From CAXSBA01 sp965277105 (GTDB taxonomy: Bacteria; Spirochaetota; UBA12135; COTS27; CAXSBA01), in the NCBI GenBank assembly GCA_965277105.1, contig OZ255710.1:124001-188000 (forward strand): a stretch of DNA of 64,000 nucleotides, read 5' to 3'. The position numbers were made by a program, and so were the translations under genes. The notes under the pieces were generated by a model. That model worked only from the letters and a program-made list of their open reading frames with translations, was not told where the DNA came from and did not search any database. Positions 52,780 to 61,136 of this stretch are shown piece after piece. The stretch's first letter is position 1, and every line of letters begins with the position of its first letter.

Positions 52780-53637
52780 TTAAACCCTGGCTAAGCTGTT
52801 AATTAGTTTGTCTAAAAGCGTGTCACTGGAGGTAATGGTTTTTTGTGATGCCTCATAAGAGCGTTGGGCTTCAATCATATTCACCATTTCCACCACGGGA
52901 TTAACGTTGGAGTTTTCTTTAAAGCCTTGAGTGACTTTTAGATTTTGATTAGCTAAATCTTTGTAGGCCGAAGAAGCTTCCCCTGATTCTTCGCTGGTGC
53001 GGTAGAAGGAATTTCCTTCCTTGACCAAATATCTTTCTCTGGGAAAAGTTACTATTTTTAACCGGTCTAATAGTTCATTATCTTCAAAACCGTTGGTGTT
53101 CCCTTGGACGGGAAGTTGTTCTGGATTTTGGAAATTGGGGTTGATGAATATTTCTCCTTTAGCATTAACGATGAAATTCCCATCTTTGATTTTAACTGGC
53201 CCTTTTTCTCCTAAAACTAAATCACCTTCTAAAGTAGTAAGGTAATTTTCATTGTTAATAACAAAACCGCCATTACGGGTATACCTTTCTCCTTTTTCGG
53301 TTAAAACGCTGAAGTAGCCTTTGCCCTGAATAGCAAAGTCTAATGGATTTTCCGTTTGTCTTAGACTTCCTTGTTCTTTTTGGTTGTAAACTTCATTAAG
53401 TTCCACCCCAGTGCCTAGCCGACCAACTACCGGCCTAATATCTAGAGAACCAATAGGCATAATTCTAACTCCATCGTCATTAGTTCTTCTTACTACCATT
53501 TCTGGGTGAGCTTTAAAGACCGCTAAGTCTTTTTTAAATCCAGTGGTATTGACATTGGCTAGATTGTTGGAAATAACGTTGATGTCGTTAACTCGAGCAT
53601 CCATTGCACTAGCTCCCGTGTAAAAAGCTCTAATCAT
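52780..53637 (-). CDS. flgF: Flagellar basal-body rod protein, FlgF-like
   Basis: 285 residues. NDINVISNNLANVNTTGFKKD is the rod-protein N-terminal helix, FKAHPEMVVRR and a QGSLRQTENPLDFAIQGKGYFSV core and QRSYEASQKTITSSDTLLDKLINS C-terminal helix complete the FlgF/FlgG pattern. The N-terminus and the FKAxPEMxxRR block suit the spirochaete FlgF (FlhO) type rather than FlgG. In spirochaetes the flagellum is periplasmic. AAGGAT is a good ribosome binding site. No other rod or hook gene is adjacent. Confidence 0.9.
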   Translation of the reverse strand: MIRAFYTGASAMDARVNDINVISNNLANVNTTGFKKDLAVFKAHPEMVVRRTNDDGVRIMPIGSLDIRPVVGRLGTGVELNEVYNQKEQGSLRQTENPLDFAIQGKGYFSVLTEKGERYTRNGGFVINNENYLTTLEGDLVLGEKGPVKIKDGNFIVNAKGEIFINPNFQNPEQLPVQGNTNGFEDNELLDRLKIVTFPRERYLVKEGNSFYRTSEESGEASSAYKDLANQNLKVTQGFKENSNVNPVVEMVNMIEAQRSYEASQKTITSSDTLLDKLINSLARV

Positions 53638-53784
53638 AATTTTTATCCTTAATTTTATAATTTCTCCATTACAATTTCGGATAGAATAAAAAGAAGTAAA
53701 GTAAAAATCTCGCTTTATCTTTTTAATTTAGCTTTTTCTAAAAAAGTTGGGTTTCTCTTAATGGGACATAGTAAAATTTAGATT

Positions 53785-55017
53785 ATGAAAAAAGTGGTTA
53801 AAAAATCAGTTAAAAAAATAAAAATAATAAAAAAAAGCGACAACTTTTTTGAGCTAATTTTCCCCAACAAGCAAATCCTTTATCTCATTGGCACCGTCCA
53901 TATTTCTCCTGAATCAGTGGCGTTGGTTAGTAGAACCATTACCAGCAAAAAACCTAAAAATATTTTTGTAGAATTAGACCCTGAAAGAAGAAAAAATCTC
54001 TTTCAAAAAATTAAAGAAATTGACATCCTGAAAATTATTAAAACTAAGAGAACGTTATTTTTTTTGTCCTATTTGTTTTTATCCATCCTCCAAAAAAAAT
54101 TCTCGGAAAAAACTGGTAGTGCTCCGGGGGAAGAGTTTAAAAAAACTATCGAAGAAGGAGAAAAAATCAAGGCCACTATTTTCCTAGTTGATCGCAATGC
54201 GAATACTACCTTGAAGAGAATTTATCGAAGTTTAAAGCTAAGGGAAAAGCTAAGGTTATTTTATTCTTTTTTTTCTTTTGAAGAAGAAGTGGTTAAAAAA
54301 AACGATGATTTGGATTATAAAAAACTAATAAGTAAAGATATTGTCAATCAAGTCATCAAAGAGTTAGGGGCTAAGTTTGCTACTATCAAAAAAGTTTTAA
54401 TAGATGAACGCGACGTTTATATGACGAAAAATATTTTAAAGGTAATCACTAAAAGCAAAAAAAATCCTAACGTGGCCGTAGTTGGTGCTGGGCACTTGCC
54501 GGGAATGCTAGAGTTTTTTAAAAACCCGGAGCTACTAGAACAATATAACTTAGCTGATTTAGAAACCATACCTCCCAAAAGCTGGCTTAGCAAGTTATTC
54601 CCTTTCCTTTTTTTGGGGATTATCCTAGCTGTGTTTTCCTTAGGTTTTATTTTTTCGAGCAATGAAAATGTTGTCTATGAGTCGTTTGGGGTTTGGGTTT
54701 TAGCTAATGGGCTTTTTTGTGCTTTGGGGGCGACTATTGCTTTGGCTCATCCACTTACTATCCTCTTGGCTTTTGTCGCTGCTCCCATCACGAGTTTAAA
54801 TCCCACTATTGGGGCCGGGATGGTGGTTAGTTTAGTTCAAACTTTGATTGCCCCGCCTAAGGTAAAAGATTTTGAGGGGTTTTCTTTGAAAATTACCGAT
54901 TTTAAATATTGGTGGAAGAACAGATTAACTAAAATTTTATTAGTTTTTATTTTTTCTTCTTTAGGTTCAGCTATTGGCACTATTGTGGCTTTGCCTTTAA
55001 TTATTAATTTATTTTGA
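53785..55017 (+). CDS. TraB family membrane protein
   Basis: 410 residues. The N-terminal 265 residues have LIGTVHISPESV, FVELDPERR, VDRNANTTLKRIYRSL and VGAGHLPGM, the TraB/PrgY motif set of the metalloprotease-like TraB family. The C-terminal 140 residues contain about four membrane helices. Related plasmid proteins block pheromone signalling; chromosomal members are of unknown role. A TAAAAT lies 7 nt before the ATG. Confidence 0.85.
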   Translation: MKKVVKKSVKKIKIIKKSDNFFELIFPNKQILYLIGTVHISPESVALVSRTITSKKPKNIFVELDPERRKNLFQKIKEIDILKIIKTKRTLFFLSYLFLSILQKKFSEKTGSAPGEEFKKTIEEGEKIKATIFLVDRNANTTLKRIYRSLKLREKLRLFYSFFSFEEEVVKKNDDLDYKKLISKDIVNQVIKELGAKFATIKKVLIDERDVYMTKNILKVITKSKKNPNVAVVGAGHLPGMLEFFKNPELLEQYNLADLETIPPKSWLSKLFPFLFLGIILAVFSLGFIFSSNENVVYESFGVWVLANGLFCALGATIALAHPLTILLAFVAAPITSLNPTIGAGMVVSLVQTLIAPPKVKDFEGFSLKITDFKYWWKNRLTKILLVFIFSSLGSAIGTIVALPLIINLF

Positions 55018-55199
55018 AAAAAATACTATTTTTATTAATTTTTCTAGTTTTTTTTTTGCTTTTTGCTAGTTATAAAAAATGGATTATCATTACTCCCCAA
55101 GGGAAACAGGCAATGACTCAACTCAAAGACTTAACCATGCGAGTTGGTAGTAATATTAAAGAAGGAGTTGTAAAATTTTATCAAGATGTCCGAGAATAA
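55014..55199 (+). CDS. Small membrane protein
   Basis: 61 residues with one N-terminal membrane helix (about 2-18) and a soluble amphipathic tail. The start is TTG at 55014, overlapping the TraB stop, and its stop lies inside the methyltransferase start region. No family is recognised. Overlaps at both ends argue for a real translated gene. Confidence 0.55.
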   Translation: MKKILFLLIFLVFFLLFASYKKWIIITPQGKQAMTQLKDLTMRVGSNIKEGVVKFYQDVRE

Positions 55200-55920
55200 A
55201 AATTTCCCTTATATGTTAGCTCAAGTCCCGTTTAACGATCAAGATGCGGTGGATCTTAATCTTCCTATGACCGAAATGATGGATGATGGGAGTAACTTAC
55301 TCGTGAATATTAACAACTTTAAAAAATTAAAACTATGGGACTTTTGTTTAGAGCCTAATACAAATCTATTGGAAGTGGGGTGCGGTAGGGGGTATTTTTT
55401 AGAAGAGTTGTATAAAAAAGGAGAAGGGAATTATTTTGGGCTAGAGCCTATTCCTAGTGAGTATAGAGAAACTTTAAAGAAATTAAAACTAGTAGATAAA
55501 TCGATAAAACAAAAAGTAGTGAATAAGACCTTAGAAAAAGCTTCTTTTAAAAATGACTTTTTTGATGTCATTACTTCTTATCACGTTTTTGAGCATTTAG
55601 AAAATCCTATTGTGCTTTTAGATATAGCTAAAAAGTGGTTGAAAAAAAATGGTAAGTTAACCATTACTTGCCCTAATGTCGAAGGATTTATCCCACAAAG
55701 AAATCTAAATGCCTGGCGGTGCAACTTGCCTTCGCATAGGTGGCTCCCTGGCCGTAAGCGCCTGCTGGACTTATGTGAGCGGAGTGGGCTTAAAGTTATT
55801 CGTTACTTTACTTATGGAGGGTATCCAGCCCCGAGGAAGCCATGGCAAGACGTTTTTAATTATCTTTTCCAATTAACCAACCAAGGAGATGTGATTTCCC
55901 TAGTAGCAGTTAAGGAATAG
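55186..55920 (+). CDS. Class I SAM-dependent methyltransferase
   Basis: 244 residues. LLEVGCGRGYFLEELY (about 60-75) is the SAM motif, with VITSYHVFEHLENP and KKNGKLTITCPNVEGF typical of the Methyltransf_11/23 type. The position just upstream of flbD suggests a link with motility or envelope, but there is no proof. It overlaps the small membrane protein gene by 14 nt. Confidence 0.85.
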   Translation: MSENKNFPYMLAQVPFNDQDAVDLNLPMTEMMDDGSNLLVNINNFKKLKLWDFCLEPNTNLLEVGCGRGYFLEELYKKGEGNYFGLEPIPSEYRETLKKLKLVDKSIKQKVVNKTLEKASFKNDFFDVITSYHVFEHLENPIVLLDIAKKWLKKNGKLTITCPNVEGFIPQRNLNAWRCNLPSHRWLPGRKRLLDLCERSGLKVIRYFTYGGYPAPRKPWQDVFNYLFQLTNQGDVISLVAVKE

Positions 55921-55922
55921 TT

Positions 55923-56144
55923 GTGATTAAGTTAGTAAGGGCTAACCAAGAAGAGTTTTATTTAAACCCTTTTCATATTGAGAGAATAGAAATTAATAAC
56001 TACGTGATTATTACCCTTACCAATGATAAAAAATATATCGTTAAAAATAGTTTAGAAGACATCGATAATCAAATAACCCTTTTTTGGAATAAAGCATTTA
56101 ATTTAGAAAAAAAGAAAAATATCGATAATAATAAAAAAACATAA
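55923..56144 (+). CDS. flbD: FlbD family flagellar protein
   Basis: 73 residues starting GTG at 55923. IKLVRANQEEFYLNPFHIERIE is the FlbD pattern, a short protein encoded between flgE and motA in spirochaete and clostridial flagellar operons. The function is not well defined. Here it heads the motor block; flgD and flgE are not in front of it. Confidence 0.85.
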   Translation: MIKLVRANQEEFYLNPFHIERIEINNYVIITLTNDKKYIVKNSLEDIDNQITLFWNKAFNLEKKKNIDNNKKT

Positions 56145-56173
56145 ATTAAAAGTAAGAAATAAATATAATTATT

Positions 56174-56965
56174 ATGGATAGAGGTGCAGTATTTGGTTTT
56201 TTCTTTGTCTTTACAGTTTTAATAGTTGCGATTCTTTTAGCCGGTAATATCTTTATCTACGTTAGTGTGTCTTCTTTTTTAGTTACCGTTTTAGGGGCCA
56301 TTGGGGCTATGATTATCGCTAAAAAAGGAGAGACTATTCGAAATTTCCCTATTTTACTAAGGAAGTTTATCTTTAAAGAAGATATCGATTATAAGAAAAA
56401 CGTAGTTACTATGATTAGTTTTTCTGAAAAAGCTAGACGAGAAGGTTTACTTTCTTTAGAAGACGATGTCGAAGTGATGGATAATTTGTTTTTTAGGAAT
56501 GCGGTTAGGTTAGTGATTGATGGAACCGACCCTGAAGTGGTTAAGCAAATTCTTAGTAAAGAAATTGATGCTATTAGAGACCGTCATGGTGAGAATGTGG
56601 ATATGATAAGATTCTTAGAAACGGTATCCCCAGCATTTGGTTTAATTGGAACCTTGATAGGACTGGTCGGAGTTTTATCTTCTATTGGTGGGGATATTAG
56701 CGTTTTAGGAGCGCAAATGTCTTTAGCCCTTTTAACCACTTTATATGGGGTGATTATGGCTAATATTATCTGGGGACCCATGGTTAAGAAATTAGAAAGA
56801 AAAACCGAAGAAGAGGTGTTTGATAAATTTCTTATTATTGAAGGGATTTTATCTTTACAGTTTGGGGATAACCCGAGGATATTAGAGCAGAAGCTATTAT
56901 CTTTTTTCCCTATTATGCAAAGGAATAGTTTTAAATCTGACGATCAAGAAAAAGCAAAAAATTGA
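56174..56965 (+). CDS. motA: Flagellar motor stator protein MotA
   Basis: 263 residues with four membrane helices. FLETVSPAFGLIGTLIGLVGVLSSIGGD and ALLTTLYGVIMANIIWGPMVKKL match MotA. It pairs with MotB to pass ions and drive rotation. The 3' end overlaps motB by four bases. Confidence 0.95.
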   Translation: MDRGAVFGFFFVFTVLIVAILLAGNIFIYVSVSSFLVTVLGAIGAMIIAKKGETIRNFPILLRKFIFKEDIDYKKNVVTMISFSEKARREGLLSLEDDVEVMDNLFFRNAVRLVIDGTDPEVVKQILSKEIDAIRDRHGENVDMIRFLETVSPAFGLIGTLIGLVGVLSSIGGDISVLGAQMSLALLTTLYGVIMANIIWGPMVKKLERKTEEEVFDKFLIIEGILSLQFGDNPRILEQKLLSFFPIMQRNSFKSDDQEKAKN

Positions 56966-57675
56966 AAAAAAAAGAAGAAAGAAGGGATTCCTGGTTAACC
57001 ACTTATTCCGACTTAATGACGTTACTCCTAGTGTTTTTTATCATCCTAATAGCTTTTGGGGATGTGCAGATTATTAAAACTAGGGTTATTTTATCGGCTT
57101 TTTCTGGTAGTCTAGGAGTTTTACAAGGTGGATTAACTTTAGAATCTAGCGAAGAGTTTGAATCATTAGGAGCAGCAATTGAATCACTTCCTTCTTCTGA
57201 AATGCAGGACAGTTTAGATAAAGCCGACAACAAAGCCGAAGCGCTTTTCAGCCCTTTTGAAGAAAATAAAAGAATCCGAGTAGTAGAAAATAAAGACGGC
57301 ATTACTATCTCGCTTTTTAGTGATGTTTTTTTTGAAAAAGGTAGCGCTAAAATTAAATTTGATGCCATTAAAGAAGTTATTAAAAATATCAGGATTTTAT
57401 TAGAAACTAGGCAGTTTAAAGGAGACATTATTATTGAAGGGCATACGGATAGTATCCCCTATTCAGGTGAGCGCTTTACAGATAATTGGGATTTGTCAAT
57501 GAATAGGGCTTTAAATGTTTTTTACGCTATTAAAAGTTTGCCTTCGATTATTCCCTTGGATGAAAGAAAAGTGGTATTAAAGTCACTAAGCAGCAATAAG
57601 CCGATTGAAGATAACACCACTCCTCAGGGAAGGTCGTATAACAGAAGGGTTGATATTATTTTAAAAAGGAATTAA
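56962..57675 (+). CDS. motB: Flagellar motor stator protein MotB
   Basis: 237 residues. One membrane helix (about 18-36) includes the ion-binding Asp17 in TYSDLMTLLLVFF, followed by a plug region and an OmpA-type peptidoglycan-binding domain (IIEGHTDSIPYSGERF, RALNVFYAI, NRRVDIILK). The start is TTG at 56962. It anchors the stator to the wall. Confidence 0.95.
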   Translation: MKKKEERRDSWLTTYSDLMTLLLVFFIILIAFGDVQIIKTRVILSAFSGSLGVLQGGLTLESSEEFESLGAAIESLPSSEMQDSLDKADNKAEALFSPFEENKRIRVVENKDGITISLFSDVFFEKGSAKIKFDAIKEVIKNIRILLETRQFKGDIIIEGHTDSIPYSGERFTDNWDLSMNRALNVFYAIKSLPSIIPLDERKVVLKSLSSNKPIEDNTTPQGRSYNRRVDIILKRN

Positions 57676-57735
57676 AATAATCTAAAATAGTAGGCAATAA
57701 TATCATATTATAATAAATAAAGTAAAAAAAATACT

Positions 57736-58311
57736 ATGGGACAGCAAGAAGATAATAATCAAGAAAAGCAGAATAATCAGGAAGAAGAAAACCAAGAAAA
57801 CCAAAAAAAAAAAAGTAGGTTTAAACTACCGATAGATATTTCAGCAGATAGTTTATTAAAAGAGCTTTTACGCTTTGTAGTTGTTATTTTTTTTATTTTT
57901 TTAATTATTTATTTTTTAGAAGGGAGAAATCAAGAAAAATTTTCTTTAGAAGAAATAAGGAATATTGATAATAAAGATTTAGAAAATATCAGTTTAGTTC
58001 AAAACACTAAAGAATGGGTAAGTGAAGAAATGCTTATCAACACTGCTGATGAGTTTGCTAATCATTTTGTCCGGGCGGTTTTGGTTATTAATTATGAAGC
58101 CCAAAATCCTGAACTGGAAGCTGCTGTTTTAAATCGAAAAAATTTAATTCAAGCAGAAATTAGAAAAGCTATTAGCGCAAGAAAATACTTGGAATTAAAA
58201 AACATTAATAATCAAAATATTCTCACAGAAGAGATTCGCACTATTGTTTTACGCTTGGTTAGGTTGCCGGGAATAGAAAATGTTTTTTTTAAGGAATTCA
58301 CTATCCACTAA
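57736..58311 (+). CDS. fliL: Flagellar basal-body associated protein FliL
   Basis: 191 residues with a Gln/Asn/Glu-rich cytoplasmic N-terminus (1-40), one membrane helix (about 46-62) and a periplasmic domain ending in IENVFFKEFTIH. This is the FliL architecture. FliL sits around the stator and affects torque and, in spirochaetes, filament orientation. fliM follows after 17 nt. Confidence 0.85.
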   Translation: MGQQEDNNQEKQNNQEEENQENQKKKSRFKLPIDISADSLLKELLRFVVVIFFIFLIIYFLEGRNQEKFSLEEIRNIDNKDLENISLVQNTKEWVSEEMLINTADEFANHFVRAVLVINYEAQNPELEAAVLNRKNLIQAEIRKAISARKYLELKNINNQNILTEEIRTIVLRLVRLPGIENVFFKEFTIH

Positions 58312-58328
58312 TTTTTTTTATTTAATAA

Positions 58329-59369
58329 ATGACTGAACTTATTTCTGAAGAAGACATTCAAGATTTATTATCTAATCTCCAACAAGAAGACGATGATTTA
58401 AGCCTTTTTGACGAGAAAGAAGAGCAGCAAGATGGTACGATTAATGAAAACAATTCTTTAATTCTCAATAAAAATTATCGGGTTAAAATTTACGATTTTA
58501 AAAGCCCTGACCGCTTTTCTAAAGATCAGTTAAGGACTATTCAAATTATTTATGAGAACTACTGCCGTTCGGTTTCAACGACCCTTTCTACTTTTTTAAG
58601 AAAGTTTACTTCAATGAGCGTTACCTCCATTGAGCAAATTTCTTATGAGCAATTTACCAAAACAGTTCACACGCCTAGTACCCTCGCGATTATCGATATG
58701 AATCCGCTTGCGGGTTCAGCTATTTTGGAAATTCCCCCAGTGATAACTTTTGCTTTCATTGACAGGCTTTTTGGTGGAGAAGGGAGTGTGATTAGAGATT
58801 TTCGGGAATTAACGGATATTGAGTTTTCTGTTTTAGAAAGCGTTATTAGCCGCCTCTTAGCTAACTTGCGAGAAGTTTGGGCTAATATTGTTGACTTGAA
58901 ACCTAAAATAGAAAGACTAGAAGGAAATGTTCAATTCCTTCAAATACTCCCCCCTAACGACACGGTTGCTTTAGTAAACTTGAATACTAAAATTGGTAAC
59001 GTTGAAGGAAGCATTTTGTTTTGCTTGCCCTATATCGTGTTAGAGACAATTATGAACAGCTTATCGGCGAGAAGTGTTTATGCTAATTATAACCAAAATC
59101 AAGGAGGAAGCTTCGTTGAAGTTAAGAAGCATGCGGTTAATCTAGAAGCTAGTTTATCGGTAGAAATAAAAAATATAGAATTAGATATTGAGGAAATTCT
59201 CGATTTAAAAGTGGGGGATTATATCCACTTGGATAAAAAAATTACCGATAATTTTGTTATGAGAGTAGAAGAAGAAGAAAAGTTTATCGTTACTCCTGGT
59301 GTGCGAGATAAAAAAATAGCAGTAAAGATTGTAGATATTATTGAAACAGAAAAAGAGTCTTATCTATAA
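58329..59369 (+). CDS. fliM: Flagellar motor switch protein FliM
   Basis: 346 residues. The CheY-binding N-terminus LISEEDIQDLLSNL, the central NYRVKIYDFKSPDRFSKDQLRTIQIIYENYCRSVSTTLSTFLR and the C-terminal SpoA-like domain (LEASLSVEIKNIELDIEEILDLKVGDYI) match FliM. It forms the C ring with FliG and FliN. Confidence 0.95.
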   Translation: MTELISEEDIQDLLSNLQQEDDDLSLFDEKEEQQDGTINENNSLILNKNYRVKIYDFKSPDRFSKDQLRTIQIIYENYCRSVSTTLSTFLRKFTSMSVTSIEQISYEQFTKTVHTPSTLAIIDMNPLAGSAILEIPPVITFAFIDRLFGGEGSVIRDFRELTDIEFSVLESVISRLLANLREVWANIVDLKPKIERLEGNVQFLQILPPNDTVALVNLNTKIGNVEGSILFCLPYIVLETIMNSLSARSVYANYNQNQGGSFVEVKKHAVNLEASLSVEIKNIELDIEEILDLKVGDYIHLDKKITDNFVMRVEEEEKFIVTPGVRDKKIAVKIVDIIETEKESYL

Positions 59370-59386
59370 ATCAATAAGGAAAAAAA

Positions 59387-59845
59387 ATGGATGATATAAA
59401 AAACCCTAATTTATCAGATGAAGAATTGGATGATATTTTTGATAACCCATCACCTAATGAAAATAATGATGAAATGAAGCTGGATGATACGCCAAACTCA
59501 AGTAACGAGCAAGCAGAGAAAATAGAATTTCCTGATTTTGGATCAGCTGATACTACTCCTAGTGGCACTAGCAATAATCAAAAAGACGATGGCGATAAAA
59601 ATATGGACTTGCTTTTCGATATTCCTATGGTTATTTCAGTGGAGTTGGGAAGGACCAAAAGAAGTTTAAAGGAAATCCTCAATCTCAGCATTGGCTCTAT
59701 TGTGGAGTTGGAAAAACTTTCTGGTGAGCCCGTTGATTTACTCGTTAATGGGAAAGTTATTGCGAAAGCAGAGGTGGTCGTTATCGATGAAAATTTTGGA
59801 ATTCGAATTACTCAAATACTTGAGCCTAACAAACGAATAAAGTAA
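59387..59845 (+). CDS. fliN: Flagellar motor switch protein FliN
   Basis: 152 residues: an acidic, disordered N-terminus (1-75) and a C-terminal SpoA/FliN domain (LLFDIPMVISVELGRTKRSLKEILNLSIGSIVELEKLSGEPVDLLVNGK). It lacks the CheC-like domain of FliY used by many spirochaetes, so it is the short FliN. AAGGA precedes the ATG. Confidence 0.93.
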   Translation: MDDIKNPNLSDEELDDIFDNPSPNENNDEMKLDDTPNSSNEQAEKIEFPDFGSADTTPSGTSNNQKDDGDKNMDLLFDIPMVISVELGRTKRSLKEILNLSIGSIVELEKLSGEPVDLLVNGKVIAKAEVVVIDENFGIRITQILEPNKRIK

Positions 59846-59857
59846 TCTTGCAGATAT

Positions 59858-60331
59858 TTGAATGAATTTCTAATAAGGGGAGCAGCTTTACAAGAAGCAG
59901 AAGAAATTTATTCTTTCGTTAAAAAATTTTCGGCTTCGTTCAATTTACTTCCAGTTTCCCTTCCTTTTATTACTGCTAATATCGATTGCTTTTCCGTAGT
60001 TTCCCACGAAAAAAAAATAATTGGTATTTGTTCGCTGTTTATTTACAATCAAAATTTAGCAGAAATAAGAAGCCTAGGGGTCATAAAAGAAAAAAGGAAT
60101 AATGGACTAGGGAGAAAACTGATAAATAGTATTTTAGATTTGGCTTTTAAAAAAAAAATAAAAAAGGTTTTTGCTCTAACTAAAGCTAATAATTTCTTTT
60201 TAAATATGGGTTTTCGAGCAATTCCTAAAGAAAAACTCCCCGAGAAAATATTTAAAGATTGTGCTTCCTGCCCTAGTTTTCCCCATTGTCAAGAAGAAGC
60301 TTTTATTATAGATTATCCTTTCCGCAGGTGA
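59858..60331 (+). CDS. ArgA-like GNAT N-acetyltransferase
   Basis: 157 residues. NLAEIRSLGVIKEKRNNGLGRKLINSILDLAFKKKIKKVFALTKANNFFLNMGFR is the acetyl-CoA-binding motif region, and KIFKDCASCPSFPHCQEEA matches the Cys-rich ending of short N-acetylglutamate synthase-like GNATs. It could catalyse the first step of arginine synthesis. The start is TTG at 59858. It is last in the flagellar block but is not itself a flagellar protein. Confidence 0.8.
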   Translation: MNEFLIRGAALQEAEEIYSFVKKFSASFNLLPVSLPFITANIDCFSVVSHEKKIIGICSLFIYNQNLAEIRSLGVIKEKRNNGLGRKLINSILDLAFKKKIKKVFALTKANNFFLNMGFRAIPKEKLPEKIFKDCASCPSFPHCQEEAFIIDYPFRR

Positions 60332-60345
60332 AATTAAGAATTTTT

Positions 60346-60609
60346 TTAGTTTTCAATGACTACTTTTCCTTGCAAAATTCTTGCTTGACATAAAAGTCGT
60401 TCGCCTTCATCTACTCCGTACATTTCTTCTGCCTCATTAATCGGAGTTAAATTTTCCATGCCGGAAATTACTTTAGAAAGGCAAGTGCCACATTTCCCTT
60501 CGGTGCAACTAAAAGGCACGCCTAATTGCTCGGCTGCATCAATAAGGCTTTTTTCAGTTGCTACTGCGATGCTTTCTTTGCCGTTTGATAACTCAGTTTT
60601 TTCGCTCAT
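60346..60609 (-). CDS. 2Fe-2S ferredoxin
   Basis: 87 residues of the plant-type fold. The cluster ligands are C35, C40, C43 and C74 (SCTEGKCGTC and LLCQ). It carries electrons for unknown partners. AAGGAT upstream is a good ribosome binding site. It follows the RNase P RNA gene on the same strand by about 46 nt. Confidence 0.9.
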   Translation of the reverse strand: MSEKTELSNGKESIAVATEKSLIDAAEQLGVPFSCTEGKCGTCLSKVISGMENLTPINEAEEMYGVDEGERLLCQARILQGKVVIEN

Positions 60610-60638
60610 TTTTCATTATCCTTTTATTACTTTATCGA

Positions 60639-60650
60639 AAAAAGTACTTT
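60639..60650. repeat. AAAAAGTACTTT copy at the 3' flank of rnpB
   Basis: AAAAAGTACTTT, whose last 10 bases are a palindrome, occurs here and again at 61028-61039 on the other side of rnpB. Because it is self-complementary, the two copies could pair in the precursor transcript. Confidence 0.6.
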
Positions 60651-60655
60651 TCAAA

Positions 60656-61009
60656 CTATAAGCCGAATTCTGTAGAAAAAAATTCCAAAGTTCATTTCTC
60701 TTTTTTCCATTGTCACCAACGGACTTAAGCGAACTACCTAACCGCTACTTGATACTAGTAGTCCTGTGAAGGAATGGTTCATTTGTTCTTGCTCCAAGTG
60801 GGGTTTACAATACCAGTTTTATTACTAAAACCGTGGGGGTCTCTTACACCGCCTTTTCACCATTACTAACAACCTAAAACAATAGTAAAAGGTTGCTAGC
60901 TGTATTTTTTCTGTTGCACTTTCCATCTTTTTTTAAAAAAAGTCCAGTTGTTATCTGGCACCTTGTATCGTGGAGTTCGGACTTTCCTCAATCTTATACT
61001 CGCTTATAA
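60656..61009 (-). ncRNA. rnpB: RNase P RNA
   Basis: On the minus strand the sequence has the universal RNase P core: GAGGAAAGTCCGAACTCC near the 5' end (60973-60990), GGTGCCAGATAAC after it, a GGTGAAAAGGCGGTGTAAGAG region, and the closing ACAGAATTCGGCTTATA at the 3' end (60657-60673). Helix P1 can be drawn between TATAAGC (61002-61008) and GCTTATA (60657-60663). It removes 5' leaders from tRNA precursors. The exact ends are set from P1 and may differ by a few bases. This explains the 60610-61136 stretch that lacks a protein gene. Confidence 0.93.
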
Positions 61010-61027
61010 AATTGCGAACTTTTATTT

Positions 61028-61039
61028 AAAAAGTACTTT
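61028..61039. repeat. AAAAAGTACTTT copy at the 5' flank of rnpB
   Basis: Second copy of the 12-nt repeat flanking rnpB, 389 nt from the first. It lies just upstream of P1 of the RNA. Confidence 0.6.
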
Positions 61040-61114
61040 ACTTAATTATAAAATAAAAAAAATCTATAAAATTATAAAAAATATTTTGATTTTGAGCAAA
61101 GAAATAAAAAATTA

Positions 61115-61123
61115 TGTTATAAT
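61115..61123 (+). promoter_or_regulatory. Extended -10 promoter of cmk-rpsA, near-leaderless
   Basis: TGTTATAAT with the hexamer at 61118-61123 and the ATG at 61137, 13 nt on. The leader would be about 7 nt, without a Shine-Dalgarno. Ribosomal protein S1 itself is the protein that normally helps SD-poor mRNAs, a point of interest for this genome. Confidence 0.5.
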
Positions 61124-61136
61124 ATTTTACTGAATT

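Noticed and set aside
56164..56169. TATAAT 4 nt before the motA ATG as another leaderless promoter
   Set aside because: The spacing is too short to start transcription before the codon; motA is more likely read from the flbD transcript.
60458..61133. Plus-strand open frames at 60458-60661 and 60948-61133
   Set aside because: They lie antisense to the ferredoxin gene and over the RNase P RNA or its flank and show no protein family.
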